From NCBI GenBank assembly GCA_903994455.1, contig CAJEXI010000024.1, forward strand, positions 1 to 45,241: a DNA stretch of 45,241 bases, read 5' to 3'. Of the stretch, positions 25,584-35,346 are shown piece by piece. Origin of the DNA: an uncultured Chlorobiaceae bacterium (GTDB lineage: Bacteria > Bacteroidota > Chlorobiia > Chlorobiales > Chlorobiaceae). The first letter of the stretch is position 1. Every line of letters starts with the position of its first letter. The notes below the pieces were generated by a model, which did not search any database, was not told the DNA's origin, and worked only from the letters and a program-made list of their open reading frames with translations. Both the position numbers and the translations under genes were made by a program.

Positions 25584-26414
25584 GTGCAAAAGTTCTTGAT
25601 TGGTTCAATCTCAGTTCCTGACGACTCCTGTCCGCTTTTTATTGCAGGGCCTTGTGTGATCGAAAATCGGGCAATGGCGATGGAGACGGCAGAAGAGCTG
25701 CAGCGCATTAGCGAGCAAGAGGGGGTTCGTTTTATTTTCAAGGGTTCGTATCGCAAAGCCAATCGTACGTCGGGCTCCTCTTTCACCGGAATTGGTGACC
25801 TTGAGGCGCTCGAAGTGCTTGCCGAGATCCGCCAGAAATACAATATGCCGGTGATTACCGATGTGCATGAAACAAAAGATGTGACTCTTGCTGCCCGTTA
25901 TGTTGATGTGCTGCAGATTCCGGCATTTCTCTGCCGCCAGACGGAGCTTCTGATTGCTGCCGGAGAGAGTGGGCTGGCGGTCAACATCAAGAAAGGGCAG
26001 TTCATGGCTCCTGAGGATATGGTGCTTGCGGCAGCCAAGGTTGTTCGTACAGGCAACAGCCGGGTCATGCTTACCGAAAGGGGATCAAGCTTTGGCTATC
26101 ACAATCTCATTGTTGATTTTCGGGGGCTGGCCAAAATGGCTGAGTCGGGCTATCCCGTGCTTTATGATGCCACGCACAGTCTCCAGCTCCCAGGTGCCGG
26201 GCCAGGTGTTTCCGGCGGGGAACGCCAGTATGTGATGCCTCTTGCCCGTGCCGCCGTTGCTGCCGGTGTGGACGGACTTTTTTTTGAGGTACACCCCCAT
26301 CCATTAACCGCTCTTTCGGATGCGGCAACACAGGTGGCGCTGGCAGACTTCAGGTTAATGGTCAAACAATTGCTCCACCTGTACCGGTGTGTGCACGCTC
26401 TTCATTCACTCTAA
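25584..26414 (+). CDS. kdsA: 3-deoxy-8-phosphooctulonate synthase
   Basis: 276 residues from a GTG start. Motifs are [63 protein letters not shown] and [10 protein letters not shown]. KdsA joins arabinose-5-phosphate and phosphoenolpyruvate into Kdo-8-phosphate for lipopolysaccharide. The Cys in AGPC and the metal-type residues indicate the family. A KdsC-like gene follows by 38 bases. It is divergent from the short clpB gene. Confidence 0.95.
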   Translation: MQKFLIGSISVPDDSCPLFIAGPCVIENRAMAMETAEELQRISEQEGVRFIFKGSYRKANRTSGSSFTGIGDLEALEVLAEIRQKYNMPVITDVHETKDVTLAARYVDVLQIPAFLCRQTELLIAAGESGLAVNIKKGQFMAPEDMVLAAAKVVRTGNSRVMLTERGSSFGYHNLIVDFRGLAKMAESGYPVLYDATHSLQLPGAGPGVSGGERQYVMPLARAAVAAGVDGLFFEVHPHPLTALSDAATQVALADFRLMVKQLLHLYRCVHALHSL

Positions 26415-26452
26415 AACATCATACGCTCTTGGAAGGTTTTCAATATTTCGGG

Positions 26453-27004
26453 ATGCAGCCCTCGCAGGCTGATCCATCATCAAGAATAGATCAGGCGCTT
26501 CAGGCCGTCCGGGCACTTGTCTTTCCGGTTGACGGTGTGCTGAATGGCAGCAGGATTACCTTTGACTGCAACGGAGGGGAAATTTGTTCAATTTCTGTCA
26601 GGGATGCGGTTGCGATAAAGGAGGCGCTGAAACAGGGCGTGCTTGTTGCGGTTTTTTCGGAACGGGATGCTGAAGGGTATCGTCCCCTGCTCGAAGCACT
26701 CGGTGTGCATGATCTTTACCTCAACGGTGAGAATCTGCTCTACTCCTATCAAGCGTTTCTTCAGCGCCACGATCTTGTGGACGACGACTGTGCCTATATC
26801 GGCGATGATATCGGCGACATTGAGGTGCTGTCAAGGGTCGGCTTGCCCGCTGCGGCCATTGATGCGGCAGATTATCTCCGAAACCGGGTTGGCTATATTT
26901 CGGGTTATGAAGGCGGAAAGGGGTGTATCAGGGAGCTGGTTGAGATGATTCTGCTCCGGCAGGGCAAATGGCCCTACGTTGAACGAGCTGAAGAGGAGGT
27001 ATAA
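26453..27004 (+). CDS. KdsC-like HAD-superfamily protein lacking catalytic residues
   Basis: 183 residues from the ATG at 26453. The order and spacing match KdsC (Kdo-8-phosphate phosphatase) and it follows kdsA, so that role is expected. However HAD motif I, normally hhFDxDGVLT with the nucleophile Asp, reads LVFPVDGVLNG, with Pro in place of Asp. Motif III, which normally has a Lys (KxK type), reads NGENLLYSYQAF and shows no Lys. Motif II keeps a Ser (VAVFSERD) and motif IV is intact (YIGDDIGDIEVL). It should not work as a normal phosphatase; it may be a structural or regulatory relic, or use other residues. Codon quality is normal, so it is not an obvious pseudogene. Confidence 0.75.
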   Translation: MQPSQADPSSRIDQALQAVRALVFPVDGVLNGSRITFDCNGGEICSISVRDAVAIKEALKQGVLVAVFSERDAEGYRPLLEALGVHDLYLNGENLLYSYQAFLQRHDLVDDDCAYIGDDIGDIEVLSRVGLPAAAIDAADYLRNRVGYISGYEGGKGCIRELVEMILLRQGKWPYVERAEEEV

Positions 27005-27019
27005 ATTCTGGCATCTCTC

Positions 27020-28495
27020 TCACCCTTCAACAAGGAAATCAGGGGTGAGGGCAGGGGTCAAGGCAGGGCTTGGGGCTGGATTCAGGAGCTTTGCCGTTTC
27101 TGCAAGTGAAAGCATCCCGACAATATTGGTGCCATGGTTTGGCTCAATATGCACATCCCCCCGGTACTCTGTTCCCTGTTCAAGTGCTTGTTCAAGCGCC
27201 GCTATTTTTCCAAGCAGGCTGTATGCCGCAGATTGTGGTGTTGAACAGGCGACTGGAGGATTGAACTCTCCGTGCAGGTAGTACCCTTTTGGCACCTGTT
27301 CGATGTCAGGATAATCATGCCAGTGGGTTATTGAGGCTCCCCGGCGGGCGAGATGACCGGGAAATCGGGAGCCCGGCCTCAGCGTCATCAGGATGCTTGC
27401 CGTCAGGGCATTACCCAGTGCATGGGCCAGAATGGTCAGCGTGTCGAAAGAGGGCTTGGCAACAATGTCCGGCGAAAGCCCTGCCGGAGTTTTCAGGTAG
27501 GCGCATCCTTTTCCCTGCCGTTGTATGAGTCCGATTTCCACAAGATCTTTTTTTGGGTCAAGATGATGTTTTTTGCACCCTGATCTGGTGGTGATAACGC
27601 TGATTTTCGGCACTGGAACAAAAAAATTCTTCTCAAGCAGACGGATACGGAGAAGCCCGGGATCTTCTGACGCGGTGATGAACGCTGGCTGCACGGCCAC
27701 CGGCAACTGGCGAGCAAAAAAGCCGTAGCTCATGCCGCTGCGCTGGTCGAGATAGCGGGCAACTATCCGCTTGTAAAAGGTGCTGCGGTATTCGAGCCCT
27801 TCAGTTGAAGTGTGCGTCAGAAGGGCTGCGTTGTTGCTCCACAGGGTGCTGCAGTGCAAAAAATCTTCCGCAATCGCTTCAAACTCCTCTGTTCCTGTTT
27901 TCAGCGCTCCATACTCTATGTCCAGCTCTTCAGCTTTTGGCGGAACAACCTGCGCAGTGAGTTTTGGTACCAGTGTGTCGCGGACATCCTCCCGCGAAGG
28001 ATACGGCGAATGAAACGTCACGACTCCGCCATTCATGGTGCAGATGGTCCAGGAATGGTCAGTCACAAAAATGAGGATATGAACCATATCGCGGGCCAGT
28101 CTGCCCACAATGGCATCCAGGCGCTCCTGGGGGAGTGATTTCGGGGTGAGCGGCACCGGTTCGTCGTAAATGCCGACAATGATATTGTTGTAGAGGGTCG
28201 TCACACGGTTGATTGCCAGCAGGTTGTCGGGAAAATAACCGGGTGCAAGAATAACCGTTCCCGGCACAAACCGCCCATCATCTCCGGATGCCTGCTCTTC
28301 TGAAAGAACCGTTATGCCAAGCGACTGCATCGCCGCAGCAAGAGCATGGCAAAACTGCTCCAGCCGAACGGAGAGAAAAGGTGCCGGATAGATGACCGGT
28401 TTCATCCGGCAGCACATCTCGTCAATGGTCAGCGGAGTATCCAGAGGAATCCCGAGCAGCTTGTGGAGTGAGACGGAACTGATACTGTTACTCAT
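27020..28495 (-). CDS. Conserved hypothetical protein (491 aa)
   Basis: I do not recognise the family. Start chosen at the ATG 28495, which overlaps the nadK stop by 8 bases; a longer frame would overlap nadK by over 100 bases. The chain begins [20 protein letters not shown] and contains [56 protein letters not shown] and ends with a Pro-rich tail ([16 protein letters not shown]). No membrane segment or nucleotide motif is obvious. Position at the end of the tightly coupled pyrE-tyrA-nadK group suggests it is expressed with them. I suspect it is confined to Chlorobi. Confidence 0.6.
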   Translation of the reverse strand: MSNSISSVSLHKLLGIPLDTPLTIDEMCCRMKPVIYPAPFLSVRLEQFCHALAAAMQSLGITVLSEEQASGDDGRFVPGTVILAPGYFPDNLLAINRVTTLYNNIIVGIYDEPVPLTPKSLPQERLDAIVGRLARDMVHILIFVTDHSWTICTMNGGVVTFHSPYPSREDVRDTLVPKLTAQVVPPKAEELDIEYGALKTGTEEFEAIAEDFLHCSTLWSNNAALLTHTSTEGLEYRSTFYKRIVARYLDQRSGMSYGFFARQLPVAVQPAFITASEDPGLLRIRLLEKNFFVPVPKISVITTRSGCKKHHLDPKKDLVEIGLIQRQGKGCAYLKTPAGLSPDIVAKPSFDTLTILAHALGNALTASILMTLRPGSRFPGHLARRGASITHWHDYPDIEQVPKGYYLHGEFNPPVACSTPQSAAYSLLGKIAALEQALEQGTEYRGDVHIEPNHGTNIVGMLSLAETAKLLNPAPSPALTPALTPDFLVEG

Positions 28496-29369
28496 AAAGA
28501 TGATCGGCCGGTTGCTGTCCAAAATTATGCTCGCGCCCCCAGAGCAGCTTGGAACGCAGAATTTCGCTGTAACTTCTGCTTTCATTAGCGACAAGATTGA
28601 TAAGTACCGATGACTTTTTTACCGTGATGCTCTCCTGGGGATTGAGCATTTTTTTAAGATTGCCGTCACAGTTCATGGGAAAAAGTCCGTCCGGGGCATC
28701 GACTGATACCTCAATAATTTTTTCGTCACTGATAACGATAGGACGTACTGTCAGCATGTGCGGGCATATAGGGGTGATCACAAAAACGCTGGATTTTGGA
28801 GCAATGATCGGGCCGCCGGCAGACATGGAGTATGCCGTTGAGCCGGTCGACGTGGCAATAATGATGCCGTCTGCCCGGTACGAACTGAGCAGTTCTCCGT
28901 CCAGTTTGATGATAAAGGTCGGAATACGAGGATAAGCCCCTTTTTCGATGACCACGTCATTGAGCGCCCTGAATTGATGAACCTCATTGTCGAAAAATAC
29001 CGTAGCCTCAAGTTGGGAGCGGGTATGAATGGTGTTGGTTCCGTTTACCACCTGTTCGATAGCCGAGAACATTTCAGCCTGCGTAAACTCGGTCAAAAAA
29101 CCAAGGAACCCGACATTGACACCGATAACCGGCTTGGTGACGGCGTAATGCGAGGTAAAGAGCAGTGTTCCATCGCCTCCAAGTGAAATAAATGCGTCAC
29201 ATTGCGTGCTGAGTTCTTCTATTGGAGCTGAAGGTTCGAGGTGCAGTTTTTCGGCGGAGAGCGCTTCAAAAACATATTCGATCTGTCGCACGGCAAGCCA
29301 TGCGGCAAGCTGTCGGGCAAGAACAAGCGCGTTCTCTCGTAAAACATTGACAACAATCGCAAATTTCAT
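28488..29369 (-). CDS. nadK: NAD kinase
   Basis: 293 residues. GGDGT at 64–68 ([16 protein letters not shown]), then [14 protein letters not shown], and [20 protein letters not shown] with the catalytic and NAD-contacting residues, and [12 protein letters not shown] near the end. It makes NADP from NAD. The ATG overlaps the tyrA stop in ATGA, and the unknown gene downstream overlaps its end, so translation is coupled along the operon. Confidence 0.94.
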   Translation of the reverse strand: MKFAIVVNVLRENALVLARQLAAWLAVRQIEYVFEALSAEKLHLEPSAPIEELSTQCDAFISLGGDGTLLFTSHYAVTKPVIGVNVGFLGFLTEFTQAEMFSAIEQVVNGTNTIHTRSQLEATVFFDNEVHQFRALNDVVIEKGAYPRIPTFIIKLDGELLSSYRADGIIIATSTGSTAYSMSAGGPIIAPKSSVFVITPICPHMLTVRPIVISDEKIIEVSVDAPDGLFPMNCDGNLKKMLNPQESITVKKSSVLINLVANESRSYSEILRSKLLWGREHNFGQQPADHLYE

Positions 29370-30244
29370 GATCGGTTCATCTCTTTTAGGGTTTGATAGA
29401 GCCGATTGGCCTCGCTGAAGCGCGATTCGAGCTGTTGGAGATCCCTTTGCCTTACTTCACTGGCAAGCCGGGATAGTTCTTTGGAAAACTTGTCCAGTTC
29501 CTCTGCAATGTTATCGCTGTTGGTGGCGATGATATCCCGCCAGATCTCCCAGGAGCTGCCGGCAAGTCTTGTCAGCGTTGCGAACCCTGGGCCGGATGTA
29601 CTGATCGACTCTCCGCAGTAGCCCATCAGCAGCGTCGAAAGGAGTTGGGGGAGATGGCTTATTCTTGCGATGATACGGTCATGATCCGCCGGAGTCATGG
29701 AGAGCGTTGTGCAGCCAGCCGATTCGAGCAGCTTGATGAGAAAGATCCCTTTTTTGCTTTCAAGCAGACCCTTGTCGTCACAAAGGATAACTCGCCGGTC
29801 ACGCAGCAGCTCTTCATTGCTTTCACGATAACCGTTCTGCTCCTTGCCTGCCATGGGGTGCATGCCGATAAAAGGGAGGCCAAGCTCCTCTGCTTTTTGG
29901 GCAATGAGTGATTTGGTGCTTGAGACATCACTCACCAGCGTAGAGGGAGGCGCGAACTGCTTTATCTCTTCAAGGAGAGCAATATTGACCTCAACCGGGG
30001 CAGAGAGGATGATCAGATCAGCGCAGTACAGGATCTTTTTATTGTCAACAAATCGGTCAAGCCCGAGTTCTTCGACGTTCTGTCGATCGTTCTCGTCAAA
30101 GTTCGGATCAAATCCCTGAAAGAGGATTGAGCTTTTTTTGGCAAGCGGTGAGCGCTTGATGGCCTGCAACAGTGACATGCCGATCAATCCGAGGCCAATA
30201 AAGGAGATGCTGCTGATAGGTGAATCCACCGTTATGCCTCTCAC
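29366..30244 (-). CDS. tyrA: Prephenate dehydrogenase
   Basis: 292 residues from a GTG that overlaps the pyrE stop in GTGA (an in-frame GTG five codons later is an alternative). N-terminal dinucleotide fold [17 protein letters not shown], then [37 protein letters not shown] with the substrate-binding His, and [20 protein letters not shown]. It makes hydroxyphenylpyruvate on the way to tyrosine. No ACT domain follows, so feedback inhibition, if present, must work otherwise. Confidence 0.92.
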   Translation of the reverse strand: MRGITVDSPISSISFIGLGLIGMSLLQAIKRSPLAKKSSILFQGFDPNFDENDRQNVEELGLDRFVDNKKILYCADLIILSAPVEVNIALLEEIKQFAPPSTLVSDVSSTKSLIAQKAEELGLPFIGMHPMAGKEQNGYRESNEELLRDRRVILCDDKGLLESKKGIFLIKLLESAGCTTLSMTPADHDRIIARISHLPQLLSTLLMGYCGESISTSGPGFATLTRLAGSSWEIWRDIIATNSDNIAEELDKFSKELSRLASEVRQRDLQQLESRFSEANRLYQTLKEMNRS

Positions 30245-30822
30245 TTTTGCTTGTTTGCCCGGCTTCCGGGGGCATCAATGGGCACATTCTCCTTGCAGAG
30301 TGGACACTCTTCCGGAGTATAGCTGATCACCTCCATCGAAAGCACCGAAAAATGGTCATCCGCAAGCTTTACCACTCCATTACTGCGGTCGACAACCGAA
30401 CCCACGCCAACCAGTGATGCGCCAGCAGCGTTGATGAGTGCAATCACCTCGGCAACTGAGCCGCCAGTGGTGATCACATCTTCAATCACCAGCACCCGCT
30501 CACCAGGTTCAAGGCTGAAGCCTCGACGGATAGTCATCACTCCATCTTTACGCTCGGCAAAAATGGTTTTTACTCCGAGCTGGCGGCCCACCTCCGTTCC
30601 AACTACGATTCCGCCAATAGCCGGCGAGATGACGGTCTCTACGCCACTTCCGGCAAAATGCCCAGCAATTTTTTTACAGACCGTCGTGAGGTGTTCAGGA
30701 TGTTGCAGCACCTTGGCGCACTGAAAGTAGGCGTTGCTGTGGCGACCGGATGTCAGCTTGAAATGTCCATCAAGCAGTGCGCCTGTTGCTTTGAAAACAT
30801 CAAGCATTGTTGAAGTACTCAT
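30241..30822 (-). CDS. pyrE: Orotate phosphoribosyltransferase
   Basis: 193 residues. [20 protein letters not shown], the [19 protein letters not shown] substrate loop, [15 protein letters not shown], and the PRPP signature [18 protein letters not shown] at about 109–126. It makes OMP in pyrimidine synthesis. It has a Cys-rich tail ([11 protein letters not shown]) not needed for catalysis. First gene of the pyrE-tyrA-nadK-unknown operon; the stop overlaps tyrA by 4 bases. Confidence 0.93.
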   Translation of the reverse strand: MSTSTMLDVFKATGALLDGHFKLTSGRHSNAYFQCAKVLQHPEHLTTVCKKIAGHFAGSGVETVISPAIGGIVVGTEVGRQLGVKTIFAERKDGVMTIRRGFSLEPGERVLVIEDVITTGGSVAEVIALINAAGASLVGVGSVVDRSNGVVKLADDHFSVLSMEVISYTPEECPLCKENVPIDAPGSRANKQK

Positions 30823-30991
30823 AAAAAGCGTGTTGCTGGTGAATGTTATATTCCAATGATGGTAAAGATAAAGAAGCCGCTCCCAAAAGCTAAAGGAAAA
30901 ACGACTCGAGACCAGTGAACCAAAAAGGATATGTTCGTTTAAACTACAAGTCTCGATAGACTATCGCGACGATGACGGATATACTGTGACA

Positions 30992-31165
30992 CTAAAAACG
31001 CTCATGCAATTGTAATCTTCGTTTCATCTCTTCAAGCGTCACGGGGGTTTCATTTCGACGAGAAGCAAGAATCGTCAGATCATGTAAATCCTCTAATAAT
31101 TGCTGGTATTGTTTCAGGGATAACAGTACCCCTCTCTTTTTCCCTTGTGTGATGGCTGATTCCAT
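30992..31165 (-). CDS. Small Phd/RelB-like antitoxin candidate (57 aa)
   Basis: The minus strand encodes a 57-residue protein beginning MESAITQGKKRGVLLSLKQY and continuing QLLEDLHDLTILASRR with a charged tail of the form TPVTLEEMKRRL. A short basic head, a SLxQYxxLLEDLxDL helix and an S/TLEEMKxxL tail are typical of prevent-host-death/RelB antitoxins. Downstream, where the toxin should be, only a frame reading [12 protein letters not shown] remains, reminiscent of the tail of RelE-type toxins (IRHRREVY). So it is probably an antitoxin whose toxin has decayed. Confidence 0.5.
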   Translation of the reverse strand: MESAITQGKKRGVLLSLKQYQQLLEDLHDLTILASRRNETPVTLEEMKRRLQLHERF

Positions 31166-31180
31166 AGAGATACTCTCTTT

Positions 31181-31270
31181 TTATTGTATCCGTAGTGGGT
31201 GTTGAGTTATCACTGGTATACGGAAGTTGTCTGTATCAATGTAGTAATAGTAACCCCTTTTTCTACCCAT
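31181..31270 (-). CDS. Possible 29-residue peptide
   Basis: A frame reads MGRKRGYYYYIDTDNFRIPV and ends ITQHPLRIQ, starting inside the ruvX stop region and ending 15 bases before the antitoxin-like gene. It may be a genuine small peptide, or the end of a decayed gene. No family is recognised. Confidence 0.2.
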   Translation of the reverse strand: MGRKRGYYYYIDTDNFRIPVITQHPLRIQ

Positions 31271-31694
31271 TCCTGTCACAACGTTCAAGATATTCGGTGA
31301 GCAGCACACATGCCGATGCGCTGTCGAGCCGCCCCTTCTGCTGCCGCTCTTTTCTTGACTTTCCCGAAGCAACCAGAATCTGGTGCGCACTCCTCGAAGA
31401 GTGATGCTCATCAACAGTTTTGATTGACAGTTGGGGAAACTCTGCACGAAGCTCCTCAAGAAATCGGTCAACCACTCCGGTCATGGCGTTGCTCTCATCA
31501 CGGTCACTCAATGGATATCCAACAAGAACCAGCGCAACATCATCCTGTTTCACCATTGTGGCCAGGAATTCGGAAAGCCCGGCCCGGTCAAAAGTACCTA
31601 CTGGCTGGGCAAAGAGCCAGAGGGGATCACTCTGGGCCAGACCGATGCGCTTTGTGCCGTAGTCGATGGCAAGCACTCTCTTTTGGGGAGTCAT
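31263..31694 (-). CDS. ruvX: RuvX/YqgF Holliday-junction-resolvase-fold protein
   Basis: 143 residues from the ATG at 31694; a longer frame upstream reads unrelated sequence and is rejected because the family begins VLAIDYGTKRIGLAQSDPL right there. Other elements are VALVLVGYPLSDRDE, FLEELRAEFPQLSIKTVDEH and the C-terminal RKERQQKGRLDSASACVLL with the last Asp. RuvX homologues process 16S rRNA ends or junctions; the RNase H-like fold is clear. It is encoded opposite to a small membrane protein and crcB, with about 245 bases between the starts, probably holding both promoters. Confidence 0.88.
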   Translation of the reverse strand: MTPQKRVLAIDYGTKRIGLAQSDPLWLFAQPVGTFDRAGLSEFLATMVKQDDVALVLVGYPLSDRDESNAMTGVVDRFLEELRAEFPQLSIKTVDEHHSSRSAHQILVASGKSRKERQQKGRLDSASACVLLTEYLERCDRNG

Positions 31695-31938
31695 AGCAAA
31701 AGCGGTTAGTTTTGTCTTTTCTTTTCGTTCATTCAATTGAATCGCTACGGGCCAGATTCTCCGAGCCTCCGCTTCGCTAATACCCGATAGCGCTGGATCG
31801 GGGGTAGTTTCTTTTTTCCATCTTGCTGAATATCGACATCCAATGTACATATTCTCAATGGCACGGTGAGCAAATTTTTTCCTGGCCTTATTATTATTAC
31901 ATTTTAGGAAGGTATGGATCACTTAACCAAATCAGGGT

Positions 31939-32166
31939 ATGAAGCCGCATTATTATTTTGTTGGGGCAACCTTTTCAATACTTCTCTCTATCTACATTTT
32001 TATTTTTGGTACGGGGGTGAACCATGAGCTGATTGCCATTTTTGTCGGGTTATGGGCACCGACAATTATTTGCATTGGTATTTTTAACACCCTGCTCGGT
32101 ATTCTTGATGAAATGTGTTGTGCACACAAGCGGATTGAGGATGCAACCAGCGGTCATGATCGTTAG
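31939..32166 (+). CDS. Small two-helix membrane protein
   Basis: 75 residues. Two hydrophobic segments (VGATFSILLSIYIFIFGTG and IAIFVGLWAPTIICIGIF) joined by a short loop, then a polar tail with two Cys (DEMCCAHKRIED). No family recognised. It precedes crcB by 42 bases on the same strand and may share its transcript. Confidence 0.5.
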   Translation: MKPHYYFVGATFSILLSIYIFIFGTGVNHELIAIFVGLWAPTIICIGIFNTLLGILDEMCCAHKRIEDATSGHDR

Positions 32167-32208
32167 GATTGTGCCTTCTGTTACGGGCAGTCCCGGGAGT
32201 GTCGTGTT

Positions 32209-32592
32209 ATGAAACATGCCGGTGCCATAGCGCTTGTTGGCGTGGGCGGGTTTCTCGGCTCAGTGGTGCGCTATGTGGTGTCGCTGTTGCTCTCACCTGT
32301 GGTGCCCTGGTTTCCGTTTGCCACTTTGACTGTCAACATTTTTGGCTGTTTTCTGATCGGGCTTCTGAGTGAGCTGGCAATCTCGACCACCCTTGTTTCT
32401 CCTGAGGCAAGGCTTTTTCTGGTTACCGGGTTCTGCGGCGGGTTTACCACCTTTTCTTCCTATATGTTTGAGGATACCGCACTTCTCAGGGATGGTCAGC
32501 TTTTTTATGCAACGATCTATCTTGCTGGCAGTATTGCAGGGGGATTTATTGCACTTTATACAGGAACACTTTTTGCTAAACTTTGGACATAA
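32209..32592 (+). CDS. crcB: Fluoride channel CrcB/FluC
   Basis: 127 residues, four helices. It has GVGGFLGSVVRYVVS, TLTVNIFGCFLIGLL (with the conserved Asn), and GFCGGFTTFSSYMFE with the Phe-box and the TTFSS signature that lines the fluoride path. FluC channels work as antiparallel dimers that release fluoride from the cell. The next gene (DUF190) follows 11 bases later and is a frequent partner. I looked for a fluoride riboswitch upstream and did not see one. Confidence 0.93.
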   Translation: MKHAGAIALVGVGGFLGSVVRYVVSLLLSPVVPWFPFATLTVNIFGCFLIGLLSELAISTTLVSPEARLFLVTGFCGGFTTFSSYMFEDTALLRDGQLFYATIYLAGSIAGGFIALYTGTLFAKLWT

Positions 32593-32603
32593 CGGAGTCA
32601 ATT

Positions 32604-32939
32604 ATGGAACTACAGAGTTCAGAAATGCTGCGAATTTTTGTTGGCGAACAGGCCCGGTTCGGTCATCGACCACTCTATGAAGAGATTGTTCGTGAAGCAC
32701 GGTTACAGGAGATGGCTGGTGCCACGGTACTGAAAGGTGTGCTCTCCTACGGTCACGACATGCACATCAAGACCTCTAAAATCATGGAGTTGGGGACGAA
32801 CCTTCCCATGGTTATCGAGCTTGTCGACTCTGCGGAGAAGATAGACGCGTTTCTGCCGATGGTGGAGCAGATGGTCAGAGATGCTTCAGCACGTGCGATG
32901 ATTACCAGGGAGCTGGTGCGCACGGGAATTATTGAATAA
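32604..32939 (+). CDS. DUF190-family protein
   Basis: 111 residues from the ATG at 32604, which has GGAG at the right distance; a start at 32583 would overlap crcB. MLRIFVGEQARFGHRPLYEE and ATVLKGVLSYG with a later PMVIELVDSAEKIDAFLPMV form the usual PII-like ferredoxin fold of DUF190. These genes often accompany crcB, suggesting a regulatory or accessory role in fluoride export; the mechanism is unknown. Confidence 0.88.
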   Translation: MELQSSEMLRIFVGEQARFGHRPLYEEIVREARLQEMAGATVLKGVLSYGHDMHIKTSKIMELGTNLPMVIELVDSAEKIDAFLPMVEQMVRDASARAMITRELVRTGIIE

Positions 32940-32988
32940 CAAGCTCCTTCGTGGCGGCATATCGGTGTGCGCAAGCCCCGGAATAACG

Positions 32989-33018
32989 AAAAAGGGAAGC
33001 ACTGAAGCTTCCCTTTTT
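32989..33018. terminator. Bidirectional rho-independent terminator
   Basis: A-rich run, then GGGAAGC (32994–33000), a six-base loop, GCTTCCC (33007–33013) and TTTTT. The run of A on one side and T on the other lets it stop both the crcB/DUF190 transcript and convergent hemL. Confidence 0.85.
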
Positions 33019-33041
33019 ACATTGTTTCATATCCCGGCGGC

Positions 33042-34337
33042 TTATTTCCCGGACTCTACAAGAGCATTGTAGTTTGCCTTGATGGTTTTTTCCAGATCCG
33101 CGTCGGTGTGCATCGAGCTGATGAACATTGCCTCGAACTGTGACGGGGCGAGGTAAATTCCCTGGTCGAGCATGGAGTGGAAATATTTGCCGTGTCTTTT
33201 AACATCGGCAGTGATGGCCGTCGAATAGTCAACGACCGGAGTCCCGGTAAAGAAGAGGCAGGACATAGAGCCAACACGGTTCTGCACATAGTTCAGACCG
33301 AGTTTCTTCAGGTTGTCACTGAAGCCCTCTTCAATGATCACCGCTTTCCTTTCGAGTTCAGGATAGGGATTCTCTTCAATCAGGATTTTCAGGGTTGCAA
33401 GACCAGCGGTCAGCGCCAGCGGGTTGCCTGAAAGAGTGCCTGCCTGGTAGACATCGCCGAGCGGAGCAACACGTTCCATGATCTCGCGTTTGCCGCCGAA
33501 TGCTCCAACGGGAAGACCGCCGCCGATAATTTTGCCCATGGTGGTCAAGTCAGGTGTGACGCCATAGAGGCTCTGTGCGCCGCCAAGCGCTACGCGGAAC
33601 CCGCACATCACTTCATCAAAAATCAGAACAATGCCCTCCTGATCGCACAGCTCGCGAAGTGCGGCAAGAAATCCTGGTTTAGCCGGAATAACACCGGTGT
33701 TTCCTGCAACAGGCTCAATGATAATCGCGGCAATATTACCCTTGTTCTCATTGACAAGCAGCTTTACCGACTCAATATCGTTGTAGGTTGCATTGAGCGT
33801 ATCCATTGCAGTGCCTTTGGTGACACCGGGGCTGTCGGGAGCGCCGAGGGTCAGGGCACCAGAACCTGCCTTGATGAGGAAGCTGTCGCCATGGCCATGG
33901 TAGCAGCCTTCAAATTTGATGATTTTATCGCGTCCCGTGTAGCCGCGAGCCAGACGAACAGCCGACATGGTAGCTTCGGTGCCGCTGTTGACCATGCGCA
34001 CCATCTCAAGCGAAGGAACGATCTTGCAGAGAAGCTCGGCAATTTCGATCTCCATCTCAATAGGAGTGCCGAAACTGGTGCCGATATTTTTCAGGGTATA
34101 CTCAAGCGCAGCCGTAATTTTTGGGTGCATGCTGCCAAGAATGAACGGTCCCCACGAACCGACATAGTCAAGGTAGCTGTTGCCATCAACGTCGGTCATG
34201 TATGCGCCCGACCCTTTGGCCATGTAGACTGGAGTTCCGCCAACGGATTTGAATGCTCGTACCGGGGAGTTCACGCCGCCGGGAATAAACTTCTTTGCTT
34301 TTTCAAAGAGTTCAATTGATTTGGTGAGTTGAGGCAT
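33042..34337 (-). CDS. hemL: Glutamate-1-semialdehyde 2,1-aminomutase
   Basis: 431 residues from the ATG at 34337 (MPQLTKS; an ATG three codons earlier is possible). [20 protein letters not shown] at the start, [56 protein letters not shown] and the PLP-lysine segment [18 protein letters not shown]. It makes 5-aminolevulinate from glutamate semialdehyde, the C5 route that supplies haem and (bacterio)chlorophyll; in a green sulfur bacterium this is a high-demand step. It is convergent with the DUF190 gene through a shared terminator. Confidence 0.95.
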   Translation of the reverse strand: MPQLTKSIELFEKAKKFIPGGVNSPVRAFKSVGGTPVYMAKGSGAYMTDVDGNSYLDYVGSWGPFILGSMHPKITAALEYTLKNIGTSFGTPIEMEIEIAELLCKIVPSLEMVRMVNSGTEATMSAVRLARGYTGRDKIIKFEGCYHGHGDSFLIKAGSGALTLGAPDSPGVTKGTAMDTLNATYNDIESVKLLVNENKGNIAAIIIEPVAGNTGVIPAKPGFLAALRELCDQEGIVLIFDEVMCGFRVALGGAQSLYGVTPDLTTMGKIIGGGLPVGAFGGKREIMERVAPLGDVYQAGTLSGNPLALTAGLATLKILIEENPYPELERKAVIIEEGFSDNLKKLGLNYVQNRVGSMSCLFFTGTPVVDYSTAITADVKRHGKYFHSMLDQGIYLAPSQFEAMFISSMHTDADLEKTIKANYNALVESGK

Positions 34338-34447
34338 GTCGGACAATGCTGTTTAGGATTGAACAAGAGGTTACAAAAGTAAATATAAAGTCTGCCCAAG
34401 ATAGAAATACTCAAGAAGATTTGAAACCCCAAAAAAAGCATGCATGG

Positions 34448-35233
34448 CTATTGCTGAAGCATTTGTGAGACGATAGCAAGGTTTTTGCGTGACCGGAGAT
34501 GTTCCAGATGCACTCCGCAGTACTCATGCAAAAGGTCGCAAAGTGTTTCAATATCGGCGGCATCGGCGTTGATGGAGTTCCAGGCAGGATGGCGTGTAGC
34601 CGCAAGAGTGTTCAACTGCATGGCAAGGCGCACCGGAATGAGCTGTTTTCGTGCAAAATTATATCCTGCTGATCCGGGCAGCGCCAGACCGCCAGGATTC
34701 ATCACAAAATAAAGCTCGGTTAGTTTCATGGCGTTGATGGCAGGCACAAGCTCCTCTCCGCTAAAGACGCATCGCTGCAGGGAGGGCTGAAAACCAAGCA
34801 CAGAGACAAACCGCAAAAGAAACCAGGCATAAAGCTGTCGAAAATTGACACCAGGACGGTAAAGCTGCTCAAGGGTTCCTGCAAGCAGAGTGAAGAGCGG
34901 GAGACTTTTTTCACCATTTTCCGTACTCTGCCTGACCAGATCAATGATTTGATAGAGAACAGCAAATCGCGCCATATCCGGTTCGGGAACCATTGGGCTT
35001 AAAACAAGGTTTCCATCACTGACCAGTTGAATATCGCGACTGCTTTTTTTATAGAGAATAAGGTCGACAACATTGCCCGGGCTGAAAATGCCGGAGAGCT
35101 TGTTTTTAGGGTTGCGGGCACCTTTTATGATAACCGACATTTTGCCGAACTCACGGGTGTAGATTGAGCAAATCTTTGATTGGTCACGGTATTTTGTTTC
35201 CCGCAGGATCACTGCCCGGGTTTTGACGATCAC
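34448..35233 (-). CDS. recO: DNA repair protein RecO
   Basis: 261 residues from the GTG at 35233, giving the family start MIVKTRAVILRETKYRDQSK; the frame extends upstream but that part is AT-rich and unlike RecO. Typical elements are the N-terminal OB-fold (TREFGKMSVIIKGARNPKNK), FLLRFVSVLGFQPSLQRCVF with a single Cys, and CGVHLEHLRSRKNL at the end. RecO loads RecA with RecR and handles single-strand gaps. It is divergent from the zinc-ribbon gene; hemL lies downstream on the same strand. Confidence 0.88.
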   Translation of the reverse strand: MIVKTRAVILRETKYRDQSKICSIYTREFGKMSVIIKGARNPKNKLSGIFSPGNVVDLILYKKSSRDIQLVSDGNLVLSPMVPEPDMARFAVLYQIIDLVRQSTENGEKSLPLFTLLAGTLEQLYRPGVNFRQLYAWFLLRFVSVLGFQPSLQRCVFSGEELVPAINAMKLTELYFVMNPGGLALPGSAGYNFARKQLIPVRLAMQLNTLAATRHPAWNSINADAADIETLCDLLHEYCGVHLEHLRSRKNLAIVSQMLQQ

Positions 35234-35346
35234 GGCCTGAACTTTTAAATGTTGGTAAATATAATTATATACAAAAACGCTGCACTCTGCGGCAAACTGA
35301 ATTTTTAAAGAGTAAAGAAATCGATTAATCAAGGAGAAAAATAGAG

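Noticed and set aside
31695..31922. N-terminal extension of ruvX
   Set aside because: The extra 76 residues do not match the family, which begins at VLAIDYGTKRIG; the ATG at 31694 is a better start.
31695..32208. Fluoride riboswitch before crcB
   Set aside because: No segment with the expected pseudoknot-type conserved core was seen by eye.
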